Below, in pieces: positions 9,721 to 18,906 of a DNA stretch of 34,383 nucleotides. The notes beneath the pieces are model-generated. The model made no database searches. It had not been told where the DNA came from and was given only the letters and a program-made list of their open reading frames with translations. Positions within the stretch are counted from its first letter, which is position 1; every line of letters begins with the position of its first letter. A program made the position numbers and the translations under genes. Location: positions 1 to 34,383 of the forward strand of contig JANBRJ010000131.1 in assembly GCA_027577595.1 (NCBI GenBank). The letters run 5' to 3'. This DNA is from Coemansia sp. RSA 487. Taxonomy: Eukaryota > Kickxellomycota > Kickxellomycetes > Kickxellales > Kickxellaceae.

Positions 9721-11025
9721 ATGGTCCCCACTATTTCTGAGAATGACAATGTTCCTGTATCGGCAGTGATAATTGACATGGATGAGCCATATGTCCAAAA
9801 GATCCTAGAGTCGGTCTTTGCCAAGTACTCGCCTATCGTAGTTACAGCACCACAGAACGGCCACCCGCAGGCCAAGCGTCTAATGCACTGGCGTGAGTAC
9901 GAAAGAATCGACTGGGACGCCGTGCACCGCTCAACAAGCGTATTTTCCAACGCATACTGTTTCCGCAAGGGTCTTATTCGCAAGGCGCAAATGTCGTTCA
10001 ACCTCAGACTCTACACCGCTAAGCATCCGGAATCTATTCTCGTGCGGGGGGTTCCCGAAACGTGGATCTTGGAGCTGGACGACATCGACTACCTGGATGA
10101 GGCACTTATGGAGTGCTATGAAGTCGAGAACGAAATGAAGGACAATGAGGGCGTGGATCCCGTGGAGAGAACCCAGTTTATCCTTAAGCCATCGCTGACT
10201 GGCCGTGGTGCTGGGATCCACATCTTTGATACCAGAGCACGGCTCGAGTCGTTGCTGGAAAAGGAATTCGAATCTGATAACGAAGAGGAGGAGGAGGAGG
10301 AGGAGGAGGAGGAGGAGGAGGAGGAAGGAGAGCAACGGCAAAATGGCACCAGCTCGTACGAAGCGGTTTCCCAGATCCGCGAATGGGTGGTGCAGCGGTA
10401 CATCAGCAAACCGCTCCTGCTCAGCGCGCATGGCGACCGCAAGTTCCACATCCGCGTATATGCGTTAGCCGCAGGCGACCTCAGTGTCTACGTGTACCGA
10501 CACATGCTTGCACTGTTTGCGCCCGAGCCCTACGCGCAGTCCGCAAGCAACCTGGACAACCAAGCTGCGCATATCACAAACACGTGCGTCCAGGAGAAGC
10601 ACAAAGGCTTCGACGAGTCCAAAGCAGTCGAACTCTTCTGGAACCTCAAGATGCCGCAGCAAAAGCTCGAGTCGATTTTTGATCAGATCTGCAAGATTCT
10701 CTCAGAAACATTTGCGGCGGTCTCAAGCGAGTCAACATCATTCCAGGCCTGGTCAAACTGCATGGAGCAATTTGGCTTTGATTTCCTGGTCGATGAAAAC
10801 TACAGCGCCTTTATGCTGGAAGCCAACGCGTATCCGGACTTTAAGCAAACCGGCGAGCGTCTAAAGTCTGCGGTCGAAGGCTTCATGGCCGCCTCTGCTG
10901 CCACTGCTGCCGAATCCTTTTTGCTGGACAAGGAAACAATACCTGATGGTATGCGCCAGACTATAGAAAAGGACAAGATGGATCTTGTGCAGGTCTTCAC
11001 GCACAAAATCTCGAGGAAATGGTAA
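9721..11025 (+). CDS. Tubulin-tyrosine ligase (TTL)-family protein, Pby1-like, with poly-Glu insert
   Basis: A 434-residue ATP-grasp ligase of the TTL family, which ligates an amino acid to a protein carboxylate. ATP-site motifs are ILKPSLTGRGAGIHIF (about 153-168), WVVQRYISKPLLL, DRKFHIRVYAL, ITNTC and, near the C-terminus, DFLVDENYSAFMLEANAYPDF, which holds the metal-binding Glu/Asn pair. Fungal members resemble the TTL domain of yeast Pby1. An uninterrupted 15-Glu tract (residues 188-202) lies between the nucleotide-binding strands, where the family has a flexible loop. The last coding bases (SRKW, stop) overlap GTAAGT, a perfect 5' splice-site string; if used, the C-terminus would change, but the conserved domain is already complete. 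It converges on the 713-residue ABCG gene with 24 nt between stops. Confidence 0.9.
   Translation: MVPTISENDNVPVSAVIIDMDEPYVQKILESVFAKYSPIVVTAPQNGHPQAKRLMHWREYERIDWDAVHRSTSVFSNAYCFRKGLIRKAQMSFNLRLYTAKHPESILVRGVPETWILELDDIDYLDEALMECYEVENEMKDNEGVDPVERTQFILKPSLTGRGAGIHIFDTRARLESLLEKEFESDNEEEEEEEEEEEEEEEGEQRQNGTSSYEAVSQIREWVVQRYISKPLLLSAHGDRKFHIRVYALAAGDLSVYVYRHMLALFAPEPYAQSASNLDNQAAHITNTCVQEKHKGFDESKAVELFWNLKMPQQKLESIFDQICKILSETFAAVSSESTSFQAWSNCMEQFGFDFLVDENYSAFMLEANAYPDFKQTGERLKSAVEGFMAASAATAAESFLLDKETIPDGMRQTIEKDKMDLVQVFTHKISRKW
10282..10326 (+). repeat. GAG trinucleotide repeat coding for poly-Glu
   Basis: Fifteen consecutive Glu codons, nearly all GAG, within the TTL gene. Near-pure codon use means the tract grew by replication slippage rather than by selection on each codon, and its length is likely to vary between strains. 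Confidence 0.9.
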
Positions 11026-11049
11026 GTGTTTATTTAATTTAGTGTTACT

Positions 11050-13191
11050 TTAAAGCAAAATATATTTCGGCATCGACTTCCAACGCAGCAGTGCGTAACC
11101 AACGATATTAAATACTGCGGCTATGAGGAGCAGGAACAGCGAGTCCTGCAGAATGCTAAACCGGTCCATCCCGTAGACATGTATAACCTGCTCGCCTGTT
11201 GTGTAGCACTGTGTGCCTGGGGCGCAGCTAAACGTCTGGCCGCTAAACTCGTTCTTCACCAGCGCCGCGTATGTGTAGTAGACTGGGTTGATCCAGCGCA
11301 CCCACTTGAGCGCCGCCGTGATTGTGGTTGGGTTGGCAATCAGGCCGCCAAACAGCAGCTCGATGATCACAATGGCTGGTGCAACAACAAACGCAACATC
11401 CATGCTCTTGACTGCCGACCCGATCATCAGCATGAACGATATGGATACGACGTTTAGGCACGAAAACACGCCCAAGGCAGTAAAGAACTTTGAGGCGCCG
11501 AAGGACAGACGGCTTATAAAGTAGACGCCAGTAGTGAATATTACCCCACATACCAGCGCTATCGGCGCAAATGTCGTGATCTTGGACATGTAAAAGGCCG
11601 TGGCGCGGTAGACACCCGCTGCCCGTTCGCGGAGCATTATGTCGCGCTCCTCGAAAAACGCTTGAAGCGCAGGCATTATTATAGGAAACGTGGCATTCAG
11701 CGCAATGGTGTACAGGATCCCCATGCGATTTTGCACACTAATCGAGTCGTGCTTCAAATAAAAGAACATGAACCCTACGATTAGCCCGGTAAAGAGCGAC
11801 TGCATTAGCTGGCTGACAAGGTAGGGTCTGTTGCGCAAGATGTTGACCCAGTCACGCTTGACCAGTGTCTTGTACTCGTGCATCCAGCTGTTCCGAGAGT
11901 TTTGCGATAAATGTAAGCTTTCCGTCTGCGGAAGAGGCAGCGACGACGGCTGTATATCCGAAATCTGCGTTTCCGAGACGTCCTTGTCGCCCAGTATCAA
12001 ACTAGAGCCAACATTATTCTGTCCGTCGTACAGGCGTTTGGCCTTGTAGCGTATAAAGTTATACACAAGTATCGATACACGACTCTTGCTTTCGGCAAGG
12101 ACGCGCTCGTTGCGATAGTCCAGCGTCATCAGGTCGACAAAGTAATCGGCTGGATTTTCGTGCACTGGGCACTGATACCCAATATTGGCAAAGTACTCGA
12201 TTGCAGTGGATGTCGGGCCAAAGTACACCAAATGTCCCTGAGACAACAGTATTATTTTGTCAAACGTGTTGAAGATTCGGGCACTTGGCTGGTGTATCGT
12301 CATCAACACTGCGATGTTTCTTTCCCTGGCAATAGTCTTTACGAGCTCAACGACTTGCTGCGACGAATTGCTGTCTAGTCCAGATGTCGGCTCATCAAGG
12401 AACAACAGCCGTGGGTCCGTCAGAAGCTCAGTTCCGATGCTAACGCGCTTGCGCTCTCCTCCAGATATGCCCCGAGCTGTTTTGACGCTTCCAATCTGTG
12501 CTCCTCTTACGCTTCCAAGCCGTAGCTGCTTTATGATACTAGACACACGCTTGTTCTTTTCATGGATTGAATAATGATTGTTTGGAAGCCGTAGTCTCGA
12601 TGCAAATGTCAGGGTCTCCTCGACGGTCAGCAGCGGGTGCATTAGATCATCTTGTTTGACATAGGATGTGTCTCGCTTGAACGTTTCAGCATTACGATGC
12701 GTACCACGGTAAATAATCTCGCCAGTCAAGTGGCCGCCGACAATGCGCCCAGATAAGGCATTTAGTAATGTGGTTTTGCCGGCTCCCGACGACCCAATGA
12801 TGGCAATAGTTTCGCTGGCTCGTACCTGGCCGCTGACTTGGCTCAGAATCGTGCGCGTTGCTGTCATGTTGCTGTTATTTATGCCGGCTTCGATCTCGTA
12901 CGACAGGTTGTCCCATGATAAAACAACTTCCTTTGGCGGTGCGCGAGCGAGTTTTGGCGTGCACAGCAAATCTGACGCGACATTAAATGTGTTGAGTGCA
13001 AAATCGTTAGGTATGTCATTGTAAAAGGATACAGACGCATCGTCATATATTGATACATGCGACATTGTTGCATCGTACATGTTTGCTGTGCTGTCCTCGG
13101 TTGGAATGTGAGAGCTACCACTACCACTACCACTACCACTCTTGTGTGGAGAGTGTAGATTTTTAGCCTCTTCGCATGTATTAAGGCTCAT
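11050..13191 (-). CDS. ABCG (White/WBC) half-transporter, first tandem copy
   Basis: A 713-residue half-size ABC exporter with the reverse NBD-TMD order of the G family. The NBD carries Walker A GSSGAGKTT (133-141), the Q-loop YVKQDDLMHPLLTVEETL, the signature ISGGERKR (242-249), Walker B LLFLDEP with TSGLDS (262-273) and the H-loop MTIHQPSARIF. The C-terminal half holds about six membrane helices after the ERDIMLRERAAGVYR loop and ends PKYILL. It would work as a homo- or heterodimer; the substrate is unknown. Residues 18-27 are a Gly-Ser repeat. It lies upstream-to-downstream in tandem with a close paralogue (13863-15794) on the same strand. The first 85 residues are an N-terminal extension the paralogue lacks. 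All catalytic motifs are intact. Confidence 0.95.
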   Translation of the reverse strand: MSLNTCEEAKNLHSPHKSGSGSGSGSSHIPTEDSTANMYDATMSHVSIYDDASVSFYNDIPNDFALNTFNVASDLLCTPKLARAPPKEVVLSWDNLSYEIEAGINNSNMTATRTILSQVSGQVRASETIAIIGSSGAGKTTLLNALSGRIVGGHLTGEIIYRGTHRNAETFKRDTSYVKQDDLMHPLLTVEETLTFASRLRLPNNHYSIHEKNKRVSSIIKQLRLGSVRGAQIGSVKTARGISGGERKRVSIGTELLTDPRLLFLDEPTSGLDSNSSQQVVELVKTIARERNIAVLMTIHQPSARIFNTFDKIILLSQGHLVYFGPTSTAIEYFANIGYQCPVHENPADYFVDLMTLDYRNERVLAESKSRVSILVYNFIRYKAKRLYDGQNNVGSSLILGDKDVSETQISDIQPSSLPLPQTESLHLSQNSRNSWMHEYKTLVKRDWVNILRNRPYLVSQLMQSLFTGLIVGFMFFYLKHDSISVQNRMGILYTIALNATFPIIMPALQAFFEERDIMLRERAAGVYRATAFYMSKITTFAPIALVCGVIFTTGVYFISRLSFGASKFFTALGVFSCLNVVSISFMLMIGSAVKSMDVAFVVAPAIVIIELLFGGLIANPTTITAALKWVRWINPVYYTYAALVKNEFSGQTFSCAPGTQCYTTGEQVIHVYGMDRFSILQDSLFLLLIAAVFNIVGYALLRWKSMPKYILL
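13115..13140. repeat. Hexanucleotide tandem repeat coding for Gly-Ser
   Basis: Four copies of CTACCA plus a partial one, read on the minus strand as Gly-Ser repeats near the N-terminus of the first ABCG protein. It looks like a slippage-born linker and is absent from the tandem paralogue. Confidence 0.8.
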
Positions 13192-13862
13192 TCTGTATTA
13201 AATTTTTCCAAAAAAAATATTGACGATAAAGAAGCAAAATGATAATTTTCTTTTAAAAATAGAGAGTAATTTTTATAGAAGCAAACCGAAAAAAATAAGA
13301 ACGTCAGCTTACACTTTTGATAAAGTATCAGAAAGATAAAAGAACAGTAGAATAAATATATGTAAATTACGAGCAGAGTTATTTGTCGTTTCTGCAAATT
13401 GGCGCAATGCTGCAGTAACCTAATGGCGCATAGTCTACTTTTTTCGAATGAAGAAAGCTAGGACTCGGAGGAATCAATCTAGCTGCAAGCCACGAGGGGA
13501 AGATATCAAGCAATGGGAAGGAGGGTGTGGAAAAGGGGCTATTGTATATCATCCATCGTGGTGTTAATTTATATATAAAGTGCATTTGCTGGTCTATTGA
13601 CGAATAGCGTAACAATTGCCCGTCAAGACTTTAATCAATATAACTAACGAGTGCTGCTTTATTTGTGAATAGCAAGCCACTAACCCATCAAATAATTACT
13701 ATGACTCTCTCTTTCACGGATGTTTTTGCTCCTAACATTTATAAAAGCAGGCACTTCTCAATGAAAAATAAACGTATGTGTAAAAAAACAAAAACAAAAA
13801 TATCAAACTGTAAAATTGAAGCAGACGAAAAAAATGTAGCAGATGGGAGAGGGGAGAGTTAT
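13192..13862. other. Spacer between tandem ABCG genes
   Basis: An AT-rich 671 bp region containing the promoter of the first ABCG gene (minus strand) and the 3' end of the second. A good TATA-like string on the minus strand lies at about 13568-13582 (TATATAAA), about 380 nt from the start codon. No RNA gene or further ORF is convincing. Confidence 0.55.
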
Positions 13863-15794
13863 TTACAGCCAAATGTACTTTGGCTTGGCCTTCCAGCGAA
13901 GAGCGATATAGCCGACAACCATATCCACGGCAGCAAGCATAAGCAACATCAAGACGTTCTGCCAGACAGTAAAACGGCCCACGGCATATGAGTCGATAAC
14001 GGCTTGGCCATCGCTGTAGCATTGCTCACCAGCCTGGCAGTCAAACACCAGTCCGCGGAACTCGTTCTGGACAAGCGCAGCGAATGCATACTGGACGGGG
14101 TTGACCCAACGGATCCACCTGAGCACTGGCGTGATGGTATGTGGGTTGGCAAACAAGCCGCCAAAGAGCAGCTGGATAGTGAGCAGAGCCGGGGCAATAA
14201 CGAAGCCGACCTCCATCGACTTTACGGCCGAGCCGATAACCATCAGATACGAAATAGACACGGAAGTCACGCAATAGAACACGGCAAGACCGATAAAGAA
14301 CTTTCCAGCGTCGATTGTCAGGCGGCTGATAAAGTAGACGCCGATGAAGAACACTGTGTTGCAGACAAAGGCGATCGGGAGATACGTTGTGAATTTGGAG
14401 ATAAAGAACGACGTGATGCGGAATGTTGCCGACGAGCGCTCACGGACCATGATATCGCGCTCCTTGTAGTAGAGGGTGAGCATCGGCATGACAATCGGGA
14501 AGGTTGCGTTAACGGCGATAATGAAGAGCACGCCGAGGCGGTTCTGCACACTGTGCGCGTCGTGCTTCAGGTAAAAGAACATGAATCCGATCAGCAGAGC
14601 CATGAACAGCGACTGCGTGATTTGGCCAGAGAGGAACGGTATGTTGCGGAGCGCATTGTGCCAGTCGCGTCTTGCAAGCGTTGAGTACTCGTAGAGCCAG
14701 CTATTGCGCGGGAGCTTTTCTTCGCCGCTAGACCGCGGGGAGCTGGCACCGCCGGACTTTGAGCTCTCCTTGGCCGAAGACGGCTCTTGCTTCTCGCTGC
14801 TTGCCGAACTTGTTAGCTGATTGTTGCCCGAGTGCTCTTGGAACTTGTTGGCCAGCAGCTTTACCTGTTCCTTACTCTTCTCGAGAGCCTCTTCGCTGCG
14901 GTAGTCCAGGGTCATGATATCGACAAAGTAGTCGGCAGGATTCTCGTGCACAGGGCACTGGTAGCCGATGCTGGCAAAGTACTGGATAGCCGATGCCGTG
15001 GGTCCAAAGTACACAACGCGCCCCTGTGACAGCAAAATAACCTTGTCAAAGATGTTAAAGATGCGCGCGCTGGGCTGGTGGATAGTCATCAGTGTTGCGA
15101 TGCCTTGCTCGATGGAGATCTTCTTGACCAGCTCAACGACAAGCTCAGACGAATTGCTGTCAAGACCCGACGTCGGCTCGTCGAGGAAAAGAAGCCGCGG
15201 GTCGGTCAGCAGCTCCATACCAATGCTGACGCGCTTGCGCTCACCACCGGATACACCGCGGGTCGCCGCATCGCCAATAGGCGTGTTCCGCGCGCCTTCG
15301 AGACGAAGCTGCCTGATGACCTCGTTTACACGGTCGTTCTTTTGGCTGGCGCTATACTGGTTGTTCAGCATGCGCAGCTTTGACGCGTACGTCAGTGTTT
15401 CTTGCACCGTCAGAAGCGGGTGCATAAGATCGTCCTGCTGGACGTAGGCTGTGACGCGCTTAAAATTTCCGGGGTGGCGGGGTGCTCCACGATAGAGAAT
15501 GCGCCCCGACAGCTTTCCTCCGACAATACGGCCCGACAGCGCGTTGAGAAGAGTGGTTTTGCCGGCTCCAGACGACCCGATGATTGCAATCGCCTCGCCA
15601 GCGCGCGCCTCGCCTGTTATTCCGTGCAGGATGGCGCGCCATTCGTCCTTCTTGTCCACCTTTGTTTTGACCTTGTAAACAAGATCATCCCAGCTGAAAA
15701 CGACATCGGCGTTGGGTGCTGCTGGCAAGGGGTGGATGGATCCGGACTGCTGGCCATATTGGGTTGCGGCCTCTTCGTCAAAGATTGCAGACAT
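13863..15794 (-). CDS. ABCG (White/WBC) half-transporter, second tandem copy
   Basis: A 643-residue ABC half-transporter with NBD then TMD. Walker A is GSSGAGKTT (73-81), the Q-loop is YVQQDDLMHPLLTVQETL, the signature is VSGGERKR, Walker B is LLFLDEPTSGLDS and the H-loop is MTIHQPSARIF. It has about six C-terminal membrane helices and ends PKYIWL. It is highly similar to the neighbouring 713-residue protein across both domains, including the unusual shared string YQCPVHENPADYFVD, so the pair arose by tandem duplication. The linker between NBD and TMD (about 310-360) is Ser/Lys/Glu-rich and differs from the paralogue. Coding GC is clearly higher than in the first copy. Which lipid or drug it moves cannot be told. 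Confidence 0.95.
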   Translation of the reverse strand: MSAIFDEEAATQYGQQSGSIHPLPAAPNADVVFSWDDLVYKVKTKVDKKDEWRAILHGITGEARAGEAIAIIGSSGAGKTTLLNALSGRIVGGKLSGRILYRGAPRHPGNFKRVTAYVQQDDLMHPLLTVQETLTYASKLRMLNNQYSASQKNDRVNEVIRQLRLEGARNTPIGDAATRGVSGGERKRVSIGMELLTDPRLLFLDEPTSGLDSNSSELVVELVKKISIEQGIATLMTIHQPSARIFNIFDKVILLSQGRVVYFGPTASAIQYFASIGYQCPVHENPADYFVDIMTLDYRSEEALEKSKEQVKLLANKFQEHSGNNQLTSSASSEKQEPSSAKESSKSGGASSPRSSGEEKLPRNSWLYEYSTLARRDWHNALRNIPFLSGQITQSLFMALLIGFMFFYLKHDAHSVQNRLGVLFIIAVNATFPIVMPMLTLYYKERDIMVRERSSATFRITSFFISKFTTYLPIAFVCNTVFFIGVYFISRLTIDAGKFFIGLAVFYCVTSVSISYLMVIGSAVKSMEVGFVIAPALLTIQLLFGGLFANPHTITPVLRWIRWVNPVQYAFAALVQNEFRGLVFDCQAGEQCYSDGQAVIDSYAVGRFTVWQNVLMLLMLAAVDMVVGYIALRWKAKPKYIWL

Positions 15795-16891
15795 TGCAGT
15801 TGTGGCTGTGTGTAGTGGTTGTTTGCTGAATCAACTTTTTGTTTCTAGGCTGGCAGTGGGAGATGTTGTGCAAATACCGTTAAGTTATCAAGAGAAGATT
15901 AAAATGTTTAATGACTGAGGCGATGGTTCTTGAGAGACAGAAGCGATGGGTGGAGGAGACGCTCGTGCTTTCTTTTATACGACTTTTCCATTTTCGAACA
16001 TCCCGCCAAGATGTTTTCTTTTCTCTCTTGTCAGAAAAATTTAACAAGACGGAAACACCTAAACTGACTTATTTTTGGCAACGGGTAGAATGAGTAACAT
16101 GCATGAAGGAGTGGCGATTTTAGTGTGCAATTCCCGTTTCCGTTTTTTCTAATTGCCCAACAGATCTCCTTTTTCTGCCATGCTAAAAACGCAGGCTTTT
16201 TTTTAGTGAAAAAAAAGGATTGACACGGAAAAAAAATTGAGGATTTGCAGTTTTTTTTGCCAAATAAATAAAGACGTGTAAAAAAGGGTGTCATACACTT
16301 TGCCTGCCCGATTCGGTGCCGATTTCGGATACCAAATTGCTGCCCAAAAGAGTGTGCAATTGATTTCAAAGCACCGAACCTGCCGCCGACTTCGCCACCG
16401 GTCGCACCCATGTCGTAAATAAGCAGGAAGTACATATAGTTTCACTCTTACTCGGCATATCAAAGCTTATCTAAACATATGCCATTTGTAATTGCATCAT
16501 TTTGTTAATATTGGCACGTCAGCGCTTTGCTTGGTGAAATTGTCAGTATGGGAGGATTTCCAGCTAAGCTGGCAGTAGTCCATTTAAAAAAATATGAACC
16601 AAGTTTTTGTCAAAGCGCCGAAATGCCAAGAAATCCATCATATGACTCCAGGCTTTATTCATATGCCATTTCTTTTGTGCCCCGAAGTTCCAAGCTTCTA
16701 TTAAAAGAAGATTTAGTGGCTGAATCCCCGTTGTGGCGGATCAAAAACGTCAATTTTTTAAAAAAAAAAAAGTATCCCTGGTGCTTGAACACTATTTATA
16801 AATCCAGAAGAAAAGAGCGTGCAAATGTCAGGGCAACAGAAGAAAAAGCCCTATAAAAAGAAAACGAGGCAAGGTGGCTTTTTTTTATCGT
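15795..16891. other. 1.1 kb spacer upstream of the second ABCG gene
   Basis: AT-rich with many homopolymer runs of T or A. It contains the ABCG promoter and the 3' region of the CDF gene, both minus strand. A GC-richer island at about 16290-16420 contains repeated CGGTGC/GCACCG strings and could hold a short structured RNA or a remnant ORF; I recognise no family there. Confidence 0.5.
15971..15979 (-). promoter_or_regulatory. TATA box candidate for the second ABCG gene
   Basis: TATAAAAGA on the minus strand, about 180 nt upstream of the start codon at 15794, is the best TATA match in this promoter. The call rests on sequence match and position only. Confidence 0.4.
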
Positions 16892-18280
16892 TCATGCGCC
16901 AGCATTCTGATGTTCGGACCTGTGTGTCACCTCATAGTCCACATGCACATGGCAGCGTCCAACCACCGGCATGCGCTCGTACTTTTCCTGGAGCGACTCT
17001 GCCACGTCGTGCAGCGTGACCAGCGTCGTCTCTGGCGCCATGACAATGTCAACCTCGACAAACAGATTTGCACCCGAATGATAGGCCACAACACGATCGA
17101 CCTTTTGGATCCGCGGGTCGTGCGTGATGGCTGTGTACGTCAGCAGCTGCATAAGCTGCGGGTCAGCTCTGATTCCAACGATGAGCTTGATCTGCTCCCA
17201 TGCTTCGTTTACCCACGACCGCAGGATCATCAGCGCAATGATAAGCGATCCAAGCGGGTCCATCCATGGCATCATATGCTTGCCGACTATCGCCATTGCC
17301 AACCCAAACGCATTGACCATCACGTCGTTCTTGTGGTCCGTCATAAGAACATGTGCTGTGTTATACTCGCGCAGTGTGTAGCAGTACAAATAGAGCGCTA
17401 TCTTTGCCAGCAGCGCGGCAACAACACATATGATGTCGTATGCAGAAAGCCTGTTTGGAGTGTTCTCGGCGACAACCAACGCGCTGATAGACTCGACCAG
17501 CAGCGCAACCGAAAACGTGCCCATCAGCACTGCAAATATGATGACGCCGATGGTCTCAAGCTTGAAGCGGCCCGATGGATAAAGCGAAAAGCGGTCATGG
17601 CGCCTGGCAGCCATCGACGCAAGAAGCAGGATCACCGACGACAGCAGATCCATTGACGCCTCGCTCATTGTTGCAAAGAGCGCCAGCGACCTGGAAGACA
17701 CCGCCGCATATAGCTGTGCTATGACAACAAAGACGTTTACAATAACGGATATATACACAGCCCTGTCGACTTGGCGCTGCTTGACCCGCCGTTGCTCGTT
17801 CTGGAGCTCAAACGCCATGTCGGTGTGGTTCTGGTTGACTCCCAGGAACCGTGATATCAGGTCGTTCTGTGCCTCGTAGAACGACGCAACTGGCCCACCT
17901 TTGCTTCGTGAGATTTCTTTTAGTTCGTCGTCGCTTATCTGCGCTTTAATGAACTTTGGAACTAGCATCGCCTCCGTTGCAGTGTTGGTTGTGGCGCTTG
18001 AATTTGCCGACTCGCTTCTGCCGCATGAACCCGCTCTTTGCTTGCATTGCCCTTCTGCAGCCGCCGTGGCCTTTGCTGACGTCTCGGCTGTGTGGGAAGA
18101 CATGCTTGACGATCTGGTCTCTCCTCTGCTGCGATCGCTGAGCCCGACTGCGCCATAGTTGTTGGCGGACTCGCTAGGCCCTATGGAGGACTGCGCATCA
18201 GAAGCTGTCGACAGAGTCTTTGTCTTTTTCCCAGCCCTTTTGCTGGATTTTTTTATGGACTGCTGCTTGCTGCGCGGCAT
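16892..18280 (-). CDS. Cation diffusion facilitator (CDF), Mn-type fungal group
   Basis: A 462-residue metal/proton antiporter with about six membrane helices at 172-355 and a C-terminal cytosolic domain. Motifs typical of the fungal Mn-CDF-like group include SLALFATMSEASMDLLSS in TM2, YPSGRFKLETIGVIIFAVLMG, TDHKNDVMVNAFGLAMAIVG in TM5 and DPLGSLIIALMILRSWVNEA in TM6. The C-terminal domain carries YHSGANLFVEVDIVM and VHVDYE. The TM5 site is DxxxD (Asp315, Asp319), as in Mn carriers, while the TM2 site is Glu207xxxAsp211 rather than DxxxD or the HxxxD of zinc carriers. The likely cargo is manganese (or iron) moved into an organelle or out of the cell. Residues 1-105 are basic then Ser/Ala-rich and disordered. 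Confidence 0.92.
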   Translation of the reverse strand: MPRSKQQSIKKSSKRAGKKTKTLSTASDAQSSIGPSESANNYGAVGLSDRSRGETRSSSMSSHTAETSAKATAAAEGQCKQRAGSCGRSESANSSATTNTATEAMLVPKFIKAQISDDELKEISRSKGGPVASFYEAQNDLISRFLGVNQNHTDMAFELQNEQRRVKQRQVDRAVYISVIVNVFVVIAQLYAAVSSRSLALFATMSEASMDLLSSVILLLASMAARRHDRFSLYPSGRFKLETIGVIIFAVLMGTFSVALLVESISALVVAENTPNRLSAYDIICVVAALLAKIALYLYCYTLREYNTAHVLMTDHKNDVMVNAFGLAMAIVGKHMMPWMDPLGSLIIALMILRSWVNEAWEQIKLIVGIRADPQLMQLLTYTAITHDPRIQKVDRVVAYHSGANLFVEVDIVMAPETTLVTLHDVAESLQEKYERMPVVGRCHVHVDYEVTHRSEHQNAGA

Positions 18281-18567
18281 CAGGGTGCAAGTAAAGAAGG
18301 ATAAGAAAAGATTGAATTAGAATTAGTACACCAACATTCAATGCAAAGAGTTTAAAAATAAAAAAGCTGGCGGAAAAATAAATAAAAAAGGAAAAGGATG
18401 GCTGCTTTCTTTACATGAGCTGTTTTTTCTCTTTGTGAAGCTATCTCTCATTTTTTGTATAGGCAAAAAAAGTGCAAGATGAATCCATATAGTACACCAG
18501 TATCAAAGGACTGACGAATCACCAACATGTGTTTGTTTTGCATTTGAGGATTGGGGTTAAAAGTCTT

Positions 18568-18611
18568 GAGAGAGAGAGGGAGAGAGGGAAAAGAGGGAGG
18601 GAAAAGGAGAA
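18568..18611. repeat. Polypurine (GA-rich) tract
   Basis: About 44 bases of almost only G and A on the plus strand, CT-rich on the CDF coding strand and about 290-330 nt upstream of that start codon. CT-rich tracts are common in fungal promoters; the tract may also form non-B DNA. Confidence 0.7.
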
Positions 18612-18827
18612 CACTAACACTATCAACAGTACAAAAATTTTCCATTTCATCGAGATCTATTGTGATCTGGACAAGAACAGATCCTTCCGTCATCATCTTT
18701 GATTGTTAATATTTTTATTAGGTAAGAATCAAGCTTGAAACATTTTAAAAATAACTATATATTTACATTAAAGAGCGAAGCAAGAAGGAATTATCCTAGC
18801 TTTTTTAGCGAGCCAGAGCAGCAATGG

Positions 18828-18864
18828 CGAGAGGAGGGGGAAAGAGAGAGAGGGGAAGGGAGAG
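18828..18864. repeat. Second polypurine (GA-rich) tract
   Basis: About 37 bases of nearly pure G/A on the plus strand, just beyond the stop codon of the 209-residue gene, where it would be a CU-rich 3' region of that transcript. Confidence 0.65.
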
Positions 18865-18906
18865 TGCGGCGTAGACGATAGATAGCCTTTTTGCCACAAG
18901 TGTTAA

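Larger units (their letters stand above)
18281..18906. other. Spacer with two polypurine tracts (CDF promoter)
   Basis: AT-rich region between the CDF start and the 3' end of the 209-residue gene, both on the minus strand. It contains two purine-rich tracts, listed separately, that read as CT-rich on the gene strand. No gene or RNA is seen. Confidence 0.55.

Noticed and set aside
13680-13690. CTAACCC string as a telomerase RNA template
   Set aside because: A single short match with no repeat or flanking structure, expected by chance.
14004-14684. 226-codon plus-strand ORF opposite the second ABCG gene
   Set aside because: Highly charged low-complexity translation typical of an antisense shadow; the ABCG frame is unambiguous.
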